Part shown: positions 32,501-38,845 of the stretch, in pieces
How positions within the stretch are numbered: position 1 is the first letter of the stretch
Layout of the letters: each line of letters starts with the position of its first letter
The notes under the pieces: model-generated
What the model was told of the DNA's origin: nothing
The model's database searches: none
What the model saw: only the letters and a program-made list of their open reading frames with translations
Translations under genes and position numbers: made by a program
Assembly: GCA_012064415.1 (NCBI GenBank)
Contig: SSNU01000044.1
Location: 1-50,170, forward strand
Length of the DNA: 50,170 nucleotides
From: Gyrodactylus bullatarudis
Taxonomy: Eukaryota > Platyhelminthes > Monogenea > Gyrodactylidea > Gyrodactylidae
Reading direction: 5' to 3'

Positions 32501-35121
32501 ATTAGAAATGAATGGGCCAGTGATGGAGCCTTGAGGGACACCTGAAGTGATGGGAGAGAGCAGACTTTTGTCCATTGAACACAACTTGTATACATTTTGA
32601 ATCATTGGACAAACTATGATCTTTTTAAATTAGATTTTTATGTCAAATTACAGTAAAAATATTTCTATTGACACATCTTATTTTTATTGTAACACAGTGA
32701 ATTTTCACATTTTCAAAAAAACTCACTTTTTTCTTATCTAAATGTAAAGAAATCACTTGCTGCATTCTGATGGGTTGGGATAAATAATACTTAATTATGG
32801 GCTAAATATTCGTGTTTCAATAGAAATATTTTTACTGTAATATCAAATATATTCTGAATACACCCTGAAAAAATCCGGTCAATTTGGGAAAAATTAACGA
32901 TTTTAGGGAAAATAGGAAATGGCGTATCAGAACATCAAAATTTTTAAATTCGATAACGGCAATTACGGAATCTTTTTGAGGTATGAGATAGAAAAGTGTT
33001 CGGGGGAAAAAAAATTCGTCTCTCTCTCTACTACACACTCTTTCATTATATTTAGAAAGATTGGTAAAAGGGAATCTCTTTTTGCTAATACAGAATTAAT
33101 AATATCAATCATCATTTCTTTTAACCAATTTTAATACTTGGTAAATCGGTAAATTTTATCCTTTTTCTTTCATTTAACATGGCTCACATATGCTGCGTTG
33201 GGTATCAATCATAATTCTGAATCAGACTTTTCTATCATGTTTATTTGAAATGTCTATCAGGGCAGTTTTACAATAATAGCTATATCAAATACTGTACTAC
33301 TTTTTCCACAATTCTCTTACAAACAATTGAAAGAATTTATTCAAAAACATTTGAGCTTGCTTCTGTGGATGCAAAATTTGGTCTTTCCATCTCAAGATTT
33401 GTATAAAACTATAAATAGTAGAGTATGCCAAATTTTTCAATTTTTCCCTGTCTTAATCTCATTCTGAAGATTATCGAAAACTAAGCATCTTTTCCCAGAA
33501 AACCATACGTTTTCGAGTTTGTTCTGATATACAAAATCTCGATTGAAAATTGCCGTTTTTGAACACGCGCCAAGATTTTTTCAATGAATTTTACTACTAG
33601 AAAGGACAAAATTAAGATTTTTGAATAGGTTTTGCAAAATTTTGAATAAAAATAGGGATTATAGAAAAAATTGAGTCTTTTTTCACATGTTGAAAGAAAG
33701 TCCTATGTAATTAGATTAATTTTGGGGAAATCACACTTTTTTAGGGAAAGTGAGATATTTATATGTCAGAATATGAAAAATTTTCTTGATTAAAACATGA
33801 GTCGTCGATTAAGACATTGAACATTGTTCGGGGATAATAAAATTTTGTATTACCCTAATAAATAGTAGTACCTGATCAATAAATCGTCGTAATATATATA
33901 GTATTAATTAATTACTTAGATGGATATACCTCAGATGAAGTCATCTTTAAATGGGGTGGTGCTGATACAGTAATCGATTCCGATGAAAACCTCAAGATAT
34001 CCCAATTCGACTTGACAAACATCACCTATACAGAACGCACAAGGAATATTCCTGGAAGAGGTGCGTTTGTTTAGACTGTATTTGTTTAGCGTAAAATGAT
34101 TTCTAATGTTTTTATATCTCCATTTCATGCAATAAAGTTAAAGGTAAAGTAGTAAAGTTTGAAGGTTTTTTTCTCCAAAGAAACTTAAGATAAACAAAGA
34201 AACTTTTCCCATTTTTATTCCTTATGAAAAGTTGCATTATTTCTTTAATTAATAGATAATACTGTATTGAATACACTGTGTATTCGTTGGTAAACATCTT
34301 TTTTTTAAGATTTCGAATAATAATCCAGTCAGTGGAAACTCACAATATACCTGAATCTTAACTGATTCCTCTAGGATTATTATTATTCTATTAAATTATT
34401 CTACTTACTTGAAAGTAAACACAAAATTAAAATATTGAATTTTTCTCTTTCAGGAGATATTCATCAGATGGTAGTCAATTTTCACTTGAAACGAAATAGC
34501 GGATACTTTCTCATACAGATCTATCTTCCAAGTGCCCTGCTGGTTATTATGTCATGGATCGGATTCTGGATCAATCGTGAAGCGACAACTGATCGTATTT
34601 CCTTGGGGATCATGACCGTCCTAACAATGGTCCTCATGGGTCAAGACAACAAGAAGGATTTACTGAATGTCCCCTATTCCACAGCTTTAGACATTTATAT
34701 TGGCGGTTGTTTTGCTCATATCCTAGCTACTATAATCGAGTTTGCAGCGGTACATTATTTCACCAAGTTTGGATATGGAGAGTCTTACATTTTCATTTCG
34801 AAAACAGATCCGCCAAGAATAATCAAGTCAGATATGAACAATGACTTTCACACCAGGGATTTATTCTCCCAAGTATCTGAGAATGAGCCAAATCAATATT
34901 TGAACCCTAATACAAGTCCTAAAAAGTTTCAAGAGAGCATGTTCAGGAATTGTGTCGCCTGTTTAACCGGATCTGTAGAGTATAGGGAGTATAAGCTGAA
35001 CAAGAGTAAAAATACACTGAACTCATTTAGTAAGATTGATGCTATGAGTAGAATTACGTTCCCGTTAGTTTTTGGTTTGTTCAATATTCTCTATTGGACT
35101 CTGTACGATTATATTTTATAA
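17391..35121 (+). CDS. GABA-receptor-like Cys-loop ion channel subunit (GRD / alpha-like), five exons
   Basis: Joining 17391-17544, 23802-24102, 26506-26588, 33920-34060 and 34454-35121 gives an unbroken 448-residue protein; all introns are GT-AG and all phases agree (1, 2, 1, 1). Residues 1-22 are a signal peptide; LLDKYDKSIRPDF is the usual N-terminal helix; NIRSFGPISD, YFRQHWHDERLKF and WKPDTIFYNGKKS are GABA-A alpha-type extracellular motifs. The Cys loop is C159 to C173 with 13 residues between, including YPMDVQNC. M1 is about 244-266, M2 about 275-295, M3 about 305-325 and M4 about 427-448. INREATTDRISLG before M2 is like GRD-type arthropod subunits rather than the PAR of RDL. It should form a plasma-membrane pentameric ligand-gated channel. 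M2 is unusual (TVLTMVLMGQDN). The M3-M4 loop is short. A poly(A) signal AATAAA lies at 35123. Ligand and partner subunits are not known. Confidence 0.88.
17930..18150 (+). repeat. Dispersed AT-rich repeat C, copy 1
   Basis: Contains AATCCTACTCATGTTGCCTAC, which recurs as ACCTACTCATGTTGCCCAC near 29325 and inverted near 30065. Diverged copies; lies in receptor intron 1. Confidence 0.45.
18226..18394. mobile_element. piggyBac-type MITE, 169 bp
   Basis: TTAA on both sides (18222-18225, 18395-18398) and terminal inverted repeats CCCTTTCGGTGCCGA / TCGGCACCGAAAGGG. TTAA duplication and CCC starts are piggyBac features. No coding sequence. Its interior matches the element at 20806-21021 in reverse orientation. 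Confidence 0.88.
19228..19740. mobile_element. Truncated relative of the hAT MITE at 8704
   Basis: Begins TAGGGTTTCAAAAAGTTC followed by TATTTGGTCTATTTTTA as in the copy at 8704, then follows it in order to about 19740. The right end and TSD are lost. Confidence 0.65.
19741..20630. other. Intron 1 sequence, nothing identified
   Basis: AT-rich; no gene supported. Confidence 0.35.
20634..20805 (+). pseudogene. Penelope-like endonuclease-region remnant, 5' part
   Basis: The DNA from ATTGTATTCAAAACGCATAG to CGCTTCGTACATAGAAAGAA aligns with 39891-40010, which encodes the junction of the connector and the GIY-YIG endonuclease. Several frame breaks. It is interrupted at 20806 by a piggyBac-type MITE and resumes after 21025. 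Confidence 0.65.
20806..21021. mobile_element. piggyBac-type MITE inserted in a Penelope remnant
   Basis: Right end TCGGCACCGAAGGGG followed by TTAA, left end CCTTTCGGTGCCGA preceded by ATAA (a mutated TTAA with one C lost). The interior matches 18226-18394 in reverse orientation with extra sequence. Confidence 0.82.
21045..21250 (+). pseudogene. Penelope-like element 3' remnant
   Basis: GGTGGTGACAGCA and later TACCTTGGCCTATGTGAGCTTTTTCAC match 40137-40265, the end of the better preserved Penelope-like copy, so this is the other half of the element split by the MITE. Confidence 0.65.
21251..23801. other. Intron 1 sequence with a degenerate GAAACTCGGGG repeat
   Basis: No gene seen. Around 22087-22231 the motif AATTTTGAAACTCGGGGA occurs twice, with partial relatives (TTCTGAAA, TTTCGAAACT) between. 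The rest is AT-rich. Confidence 0.4.
23802..24102 (+). CDS. Receptor exon 2 (extracellular domain)
   Basis: Acceptor AACTAATAG; donor GTATGTC. Encodes KPTEIQTNMNIRSFGPIS through GNVTYSQ, including YFRQHWHDERLKF and the NGKKS motif. N146-V-T is a potential N-glycosylation site. Confidence 0.85.
24481..25132. mobile_element. piggyBac-type MITE, second family
   Basis: TTAA at 24477-24480 followed by CCCTTTCGATACCA; right end TGGTATCGAAAGGG followed by TCAA (one change from TTAA). About 650 bp, no transposase. The ends resemble but are not the same as the 18226 family. Confidence 0.75.
25141..25170 (+). repeat. Short structured repeat D, copy 1
   Basis: AGCTTTTCACTGATGCTAAC followed by CAAGGTTAC; related to 44437-44473. 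Contains a TAACC/GGTTA stem. Part of an unidentified dispersed element. Confidence 0.45.
25171..26125. other. Intron 2 sequence, nothing identified
   Basis: AT-rich; no gene supported. Confidence 0.35.
26128..26175 (-). repeat. Hammerhead-like repeat copy with intact CTGATGA and GAAA (family 2)
   Basis: The minus strand reads CTGATGA, GTATGCCC, GAAA, TAAAGGC. Both conserved core boxes of a hammerhead ribozyme are intact, but stem III and stem I have decayed (a T run replaces the second half). It aligns with the foldback arms at 29570-29904. Confidence 0.55.
26506..26588 (+). CDS. Receptor exon 3 (Cys loop)
   Basis: An 83-base exon with acceptor ACTCTATAG and donor GTAAGT. Encodes LTIKASCVMSLRKYPMD then VQNCPLIFGS, the disulfide loop that defines the family. 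Confidence 0.87.
26855..27309 (+). pseudogene. Tc1-type transposase C-terminal remnant
   Basis: Encodes VMVWGFITKEGTGNLVFIEE, then IIFQQDNAPCHRS (second catalytic Asp) and WSARSPDLNPIEYLWG (catalytic Glu), the hallmark of Tc1 family DDE transposases. After KVYS there is a stop; the C-terminus then continues in another frame (PELIKKIEEDWRLIPNETLA) to a final TAA. The N-terminal DNA-binding part and first Asp are missing. It lies inside receptor intron 3, in the same orientation as the receptor. Confidence 0.88.
27864..27912 (-). repeat. Hammerhead-like repeat copy (family 2), GAAA mutated
   Basis: The minus strand keeps TCACA-CTGATGA-GTATG as in the foldback arms, but the GAAA box is GAAT. 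A strong local stem ATGAAG/CTTCAT replaces stem III. It lies near GATGACTCAGCTCA, which also follows the 26128 copy. Confidence 0.45.
27913..29284. other. Intron 3 sequence, nothing identified
   Basis: AT-rich with no supported gene. Confidence 0.35.
29285..29535 (+). repeat. Dispersed AT-rich repeat C, copy 2
   Basis: Shares GCCAAAATCC, TTGATTTTCAKGATCACAAT and AAGACAA...TATGCTGAAT with 37435-37590, and the ACTCATGTTGCC block with 17930-18150. It abuts the foldback at 29570. Confidence 0.6.
29599..29643 (-). ncRNA. Hammerhead-like motif, left arm
   Basis: Stem I UCACA pairs with UGUGG; stem III UAA pairs with UUA plus the A15.1-U16.1 pair; the GAAA box is present and the first box is GUGAUGA (C3 changed). 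Likely a decayed ribozyme. Confidence 0.5.
29831..29875 (+). ncRNA. Hammerhead-like motif, right arm
   Basis: Mirror copy of the left-arm motif; here stem I is UCACA with UGUGA, fully complementary. Same C3-to-G change in the core. Confidence 0.5.
30274..30281 (+). promoter_or_regulatory. TATA box of peptide copy 5
   Basis: TATAAATA upstream of the ATG at 30326, followed by GAATCAGTTGTAAC shared with copies 3 and 6. Confidence 0.65.
30326..30562 (+). CDS. Secreted 8-cysteine peptide, copy 5
   Basis: A 78-residue single-exon precursor: leader MFKSLLLAVAILGAYAKA, mature start DCDCDGPYHTC, eight cysteines with the family spacing, then a long acidic Glu/Ser tail (SEEGG to SAGE). Its protein is identical to copy 6 on the opposite strand. 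It is nested in receptor intron 3. AATAAA at 30597 is a likely poly(A) signal. Its complete promoter and intact frame argue that it is functional. Role unknown beyond secretion. Confidence 0.88.
   Translation: MFKSLLLAVAILGAYAKADCDCDGPYHTCLTDCGTDAMCAMNCMNPYMDCFNACNSEEGGNDETWEEESSSEEYSAGE
30763..30845. repeat. Hairpin in palindrome spacer
   Basis: AATTAGTGCGTGTGTAGTAC (30763 on) continues to CTATC and pairs with its complement ending at about 30845, with one mismatch over 25 bases. A second stem TTTCGC/GCGAAA sits in the loop. Confidence 0.8.
31286..31522 (-). CDS. Secreted 8-cysteine peptide, copy 6 (twin of copy 5)
   Basis: Same 78-residue precursor as copy 5, encoded convergently on the minus strand about 720 bp away. 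No nucleotide difference was seen across the CDS, which implies very recent inverted duplication or ongoing gene conversion between the arms. The promoter block (TATAAATA, GAATCAGTTGTAAC) is complete. The two genes converge, so their transcripts could overlap and form antisense pairs at the 3' ends. Confidence 0.88.
   Translation of the reverse strand: MFKSLLLAVAILGAYAKADCDCDGPYHTCLTDCGTDAMCAMNCMNPYMDCFNACNSEEGGNDETWEEESSSEEYSAGE
31567..31574 (-). promoter_or_regulatory. TATA box of peptide copy 6
   Basis: TATAAATA, mirror of the box at 30274-30281. Confidence 0.65.
31781..32575 (-). pseudogene. Non-LTR retrotransposon 3' fragment (reverse transcriptase)
   Basis: The minus strand encodes SGVPQGSITGPFISNL (the conserved GVPQGS-LGP reverse transcriptase motif of LINE elements, at 32513-32550), then after stops and frameshifts LIGFSINQSKTKLM (the NGL-xIN-xxKT motif), and finally HYNLRSTRLYSILL through PESHNYFNNFFK and a stop. 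5'-truncated and decayed, as usual for LINE copies. Clade not assigned. Confidence 0.75.
32576..33444. other. Intron 3 sequence, nothing identified
   Basis: AT-rich; ORFs here look random. Confidence 0.35.
33445..33865 (+). repeat. Dispersed repeat B, copy 2
   Basis: Matches 13080-13370 with an internal insertion of about 100 bases. Ends just before receptor exon 4. Confidence 0.75.
33920..34060 (+). CDS. Receptor exon 4 (after the Cys loop, to loop C)
   Basis: Acceptor AATTACTTAG; donor GTGCGT. Encodes GYTSDEVIFKW, then ISQFDLTNITYTERTR. Loop C aromatic and Thr residues (Y216, T217) fall here. Confidence 0.85.
34454..35121 (+). CDS. Receptor exon 5 (M1-M4 and stop)
   Basis: Acceptor TTTCTCTTTCAG. 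Encodes GDIHQMVVNF, M1 (YFLIQIYLPSALLVIM), the REATTDRISLG segment and M2, M3, a short cytoplasmic loop, and M4 ending LYDYIL. The exon's open frame extends upstream into the intron, which is not coding. Confidence 0.9.
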
Positions 35122-35429
35122 TAATAAAACTATTTCTCTATAAAGTCATCTTTTTCTACTGAGAACTTGTATAACAATTGTAAAAATTCACACTATATTG
35201 CAAATACTCTCTATAGATTAAGGATAAAGCCAAGCTTTGGAAAATCACCCATCTTTGAGTAGCTTAGGATAGCTTCAGTCAGACGCTTTCTTTATAAATA
35301 TTGCATACATAGACTTATAGCTGAATAAATATCCTTCCTAATTAGAGGTAAACAAGTTGAGAAAGTGTTGTGTTCCACTGGGGGAACAATGGGAGAAACA
35401 GGGTTTTAAAAAGCTGTATTGAATACAAT
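35122..35429. other. Receptor 3' region and spacer
   Basis: AATAAA at 35123-35128 right after the stop. Convergent with peptide copy 7. Confidence 0.45.
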
Positions 35430-35663
35430 TTATTCTTCACTAGAAGCATCATCTGAAGAATATTCATCACTTGAAGCATCTTCCCAAGTCTCATCCGAGT
35501 TACAGGCCTCGAGGCAATCCATATAAGGATAGATACAGTCCGTAGCACAGTCAGTACCGGGTCCACATTCCCTCACGCAATCGTGAAAGGAATTTTCACA
35601 GTCACACTCTGCCTTGGCATAGGCACCGAGAATGGCAACAGCAAGTAAGAGTCTCTTGAACAT
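35430..35663 (-). CDS. Secreted 8-cysteine peptide, copy 7 (promoter lacks TATA)
   Basis: A 77-residue single-exon precursor with leader MFKRLLLAVAILGAYAKA (Ser4 changed to Arg), family cysteine spacing and a long Asp/Ser/Glu tail (DASSDEYSSDDASSEE). It is the same subgroup as copies 3, 5 and 6. Upstream, the block ATCCTATAAATACAGG of copy 5 is reduced to ATCCTAT followed at once by GAGAGAATCAG, so the TATA box is deleted. Expression may be reduced or altered; the coding frame remains intact. Confidence 0.84.
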   Translation of the reverse strand: MFKRLLLAVAILGAYAKAECDCENSFHDCVRECGPGTDCATDCIYPYMDCLEACNSDETWEDASSDEYSSDDASSEE

Positions 35664-35699
35664 TGTTGTAACGAGATTTGGTTTAAGTTACATCTGATT

Positions 35700-36412
35700 C
35701 TCTCATAGGATTGATTCTGAATATTATTTTCTTACCAAGAGCTACTCTGTGCATTGTTTGTTTCAAGGAATAAATCATACTCCCAATTACTTATTGAAGG
35801 GTTCATTGTTCTTGAGTAATTCAATTGTTAAATTCTGAGGTAGTTTCAGCACAAATGACATGCTAGTGGGTGATTAATTGTGTCTCAGATAGCAATTGTG
35901 ATCGAACATATTCTGGATCATATGCAACTCTAATAAATACTTCTGCTATCAACTCTAATCTAATATCCACTACACAGTTGTTTAAAATTAAATTAAAAAC
36001 ATTTTAACTTCAATGTCAAGTTTGATTGCATCGTTGTTTTTGGCATTCAAAAGAGCACTGAAGAATTTCAATTTCAATTTGACAACCGAGAAATTACTGG
36101 TAGATTTATTTTTGAATTTTTTTTTGCCCCCTGAGTTTCTGAATTATATTTTTTGTTAGACAATTATAATAATTAAAAAATAGATAAAAATTCATAAGTT
36201 CTGTAAGAGGATATACAATAAATATTTCAAGTTATTTGGATAGGATGGCAATAAGTGAATTCAAATTTAAAAAATGGTTACGTAATAAAAATAATAAAAT
36301 AGTGAAAAATTAAGCCCCTCGAGAGATATCATTAAATCATTCTGGAATTATTGAAGATAAAGAAGACTTTTTGTATAATCTAATTAAGATCTGATATGCA
36401 ACATGATAGCTA
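35700..36412. other. AT-rich spacer, nothing identified
   Basis: No gene or clear repeat. Confidence 0.4.
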
Positions 36413-36557
36413 CTACTAGCTAAGTGTGGTCACTGGTTATTGCTATATCCATATGAACTCTAACTTGATGGAGATTGTCTTCTCACACCTAGATGTTAGA
36501 GTTCGGATAAGTAAGTGTCAATTCCATAAGAGAGTCAAATAATATTCAACTCCCGGT

Positions 36558-36610
36558 GGCAGATGTATACGCGTTTCGTCCTTATTAGGACTCGTCAGTA
36601 CACCATAGCC
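36558..36610 (-). ncRNA. Hammerhead ribozyme, left arm
   Basis: Minus-strand order: stem I GGUGUA, core CUGACGA, stem II GUCC with GGAC closing loop UAAUAA, core GAAA, mini stem III CGCGU, predicted cleavage after GUA, then stem I partner UACAUC. Stem I pairs six for six (one G-U), and a distal GGC/GCC helix follows an internal loop. The stem III sequence ACGCGU is self-complementary, so the ribozyme may act best as a dimer, as described for other metazoan hammerheads with very short stem III. Confidence 0.88.
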
Positions 36611-36747
36611 TGGATTCAACGTTGTGAGGCAACGCTTCTAACCACTAGGCTGGAACCCCTGTTCGTCTCCTATCACTCAACACTCCCATAGTATTGACAC
36701 CACCTACACACTGGTTTTTTTTGAATAAGCACAAAGTTGAAATTCCA

Positions 36748-36803
36748 GCCTAGTGGTTAGAAGCGTTGCCTCACAACGTTGAAGACCCGGGTCGAATCCA
36801 GGC
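36748..36803 (+). ncRNA. tRNA-derived sequence with pol III promoter boxes
   Basis: TAGTGGTTAG (A-box-like), an anticodon-arm-like hairpin CGTT / 7-base loop GCCTCAC / AACG, and a T-arm-like CCCGG-GTCGAAT-CCAGG containing the B box GGGTCGAATCC. It resembles arthropod tRNA 3' halves, perhaps Val or Glu, but the acceptor stem is incomplete, so it is not a functional tRNA gene. Its AGGC end doubles as the distal stem I strand of the adjoining ribozyme. Confidence 0.72.
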
Positions 36804-36854
36804 TATGGTGTACTGACGAGTCCTAATAAGGACGAAATGCGTATACATCTGCCA
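36801..36854 (+). ncRNA. Hammerhead ribozyme, right arm
   Basis: CUGACGA at 36813-36819, stem II GUCC (36820-36823) with GGAC (36830-36833), GAAA at 36834-36837, mini stem III AUGCGU, predicted cleavage after A36843, stem I strand UACAUC. It differs from the left arm by C to U in stem III (a G-U pair). All core residues are consensus. Confidence 0.9.
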
Positions 36855-37000
36855 CCGTGAGTTGATTATTATTTTTGACTCTCTTATGGAATTGACACTT
36901 ACTTATCCGAACTCTAACATCTAGGTGTGAGAAGACAATCTCCATCAAGTTAGAGTTCATATGGATATAGTAATAACCAGTGACCACACTTAGCTAGTAG

Positions 37001-37434
37001 GTTTAATGTCTAAAAACAATGTAATTTCTACTTTGTGCTGATAGGATTAATTTTGGTTAAATCATTACATTCTGATTTTTAATTTTTTTTTCTATCATGT
37101 TGAATGTAGGGAATAAAAAATGATTAGAAAAGAAGGAAGATCTAAGATTATATGAATTTTCAAAAGTGTTGGCTGATTTTATAAAGGTTTTGATAATTAT
37201 TGTATATTTTCTAACCCATAGAGGGCTAAGTCCAGATATCGAAATTTGTGCATTAAACGAGTCTAAACCTAGTTAAAATAAAGATGGGAATTAATGTTTT
37301 TTAAAAAATTCTTAATTTTTTCATCGAGAAATCGAATTAGATCAAGATTTTTTGGAATCTAGATCATGAGGCCCTCTTTCACTATACGGAGAAAAAAAAT
37401 TGGCAAAAATCCATTTTTATGGAAAATACGGCAA
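37001..37434. other. AT-rich spacer, nothing identified
   Basis: No gene seen. Confidence 0.35.
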
Positions 37435-37590
37435 ATTTGAAATCTTGAAGTAGAGCCAAAATCCTATTTTTTGGAACTTTGCGTTGAAAATTTTTGTTGA
37501 TTTCTAAGTGAGAAAGGGATCAAAAGTTGATTTTCAGGATCACAATAAGACAAAGAAATCAAGTATGCTGAATCTGGTTTGGAGAATCAA
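37435..37590 (+). repeat. Dispersed AT-rich repeat C, copy 3
   Basis: Diverged copy of 29285-29535 (GCCAAAATCC, GATCACAATAAGACAA, TATGCTGAAT in order). Lies just upstream of a Penelope endonuclease fragment. Confidence 0.6.
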
Positions 37591-37650
37591 CCTATAATCG
37601 TGTCAAAATCAAATTTTTATTTATTGATCATTTTCCCTACTTGGAAGTAA

Positions 37651-37956
37651 ATGAAATTTGATATTTCAAATGCTTTGTTCAAATGTAAATGTGGATCTGC
37701 CTACGTCGGCCAAGCAGTGAGACCTATGAAGGCGCGAATAAAGGAGCATCTGAGAAGGGGAAACATTGGGTCGGCGGTACAAGAACATCTGATGGCATCA
37801 AATCACACTGCTGATGTGAGCAATTTCAGCATCTTGTTCCAAGCCAATCCAAGTGAATGTCGTATTGTGAGAGAACAAGTCCTGACCCTTTTATTCTTCT
37901 TATCTGATGAATTGCGAAATGTAATAAGAAAATCATTTCGAACATTTGATATTTGA
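37651..37956 (+). pseudogene. Penelope-like GIY-YIG endonuclease fragment
   Basis: The ORF opens MKFDISNALFKCKCGSAYVG and continues RPMKARIKEH with a catalytic-type Arg; this is the GIY-YIG nuclease of Penelope-like retroelements, with C-x-C before the YVG. Later ASNHTADVSNFSILFQANPS and REQVL match the endonuclease tail. The frame then diverges (LTLLFFLSDE), where the copy at 49233-49310 instead runs on to AETHYIKVLKPDLC, so this fragment is 3'-truncated. The reverse transcriptase is absent. Confidence 0.8.
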
Positions 37957-38845
37957 AAAATCAGATGAAAACAATCCTTGATGTAGACTAAGACAAAAAA
38001 TATCTTGCACACATCAGAAATCGATTTAAATGAGTTCACCTTTTCTTATTTCATTCTCCTAGATGACCAGAATAGAGAAAATCTTATTGATCAAGAACAG
38101 AGGGAGGAGCAAGTTTGAGAATCATCTGAAGTATGCCCATGGGATTTTGCATTATTTCATCTTCAATTTTCTAAAGTCCAAGCAAAATAAGAATTTTTGG
38201 AAAAAAGTTCATATTTCTTTTTTTACGTTTTTTTCCAAGATTCAGCAAAACATCGAATTGAATTTCTCTCAGAAATTCTATTAGAACGGAACAAATTTAT
38301 TAAAGAGAAATTATTTGTATTTCGCAAGGTCTCAATCTCTAATCCTGATAAATATACGTAAAAACAATAATTGGAAATTATCTTTTAGATAAAATACTAG
38401 CAGAAATTTTCCTATTCTTACCAATTTTGATATTTACATCAGAATTCTTTTATATGAATTTCTCAATATTCTTGATTGAATCTGACTTTGCATCGAAACT
38501 TGAATTTTTTTTTAACTTACTTAGCTTTCAGAACTTATAGGTTTTCGTTTAGCACAGAATAATGCTAGAAAATTATCATTAGAAATGAAATCATTAAATT
38601 CATTGAAATTAATTTGAGATTATTTCGTGCATAGGTTTATGTAAGAATCAAACATTTAAATAATCAGCTAAAGACTTAAAATAAAATGCAGTCAGAAAAA
38701 TTCCAAAAGGATCTGACATCCGAAATTCTTCAATTATAATTATTGGTGAAAATGATCATATCTAAGAAATCAGAGAGGATACATTTCTTATGACGAGATG
38801 TATCCCAATATATGATATATAAAGTAATTTTTTCTTTAGATGTAG
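37957..38845. other. AT-rich spacer, nothing identified
   Basis: No supported exon; the first half of the CUB domain predicted for the downstream exon was not found here. Confidence 0.35.

Larger units (their letters stand above)
36413..37000. mobile_element. Foldback retroposon: tRNA-derived sequence plus hammerhead ribozyme in both arms
   Basis: Arms 36413-36655 and 36743-37000 are near-identical inverted repeats with an 87-base spacer. Reading outward from the centre, each arm has a tRNA-like segment, then directly a hammerhead ribozyme, then about 150 bases of shared tail ending CTAGTAG. The right arm retains pol III A-box-like (TAGTGGTTAG) and B-box-like (GGGTCGAATCC) sequences; the left arm has lost 13 bases including the B box. 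Schistosome SM-alpha retroposons and Penelope-like elements are known to carry hammerheads; a Penelope GIY-YIG fragment lies 650 bp downstream. No protein is encoded. Confidence 0.88.

Noticed and set aside
34435..34453. Upstream extension of the M1-M4 open frame into the preceding sequence
   Set aside because: It is the pyrimidine tract and AG acceptor of intron 4; the exon starts at 34454, where phase and homology agree.
36748..36803. Functional tRNA gene
   Set aside because: No 7-bp acceptor stem, a shortened 5' half, and location inside a repeated foldback element; called tRNA-derived instead.
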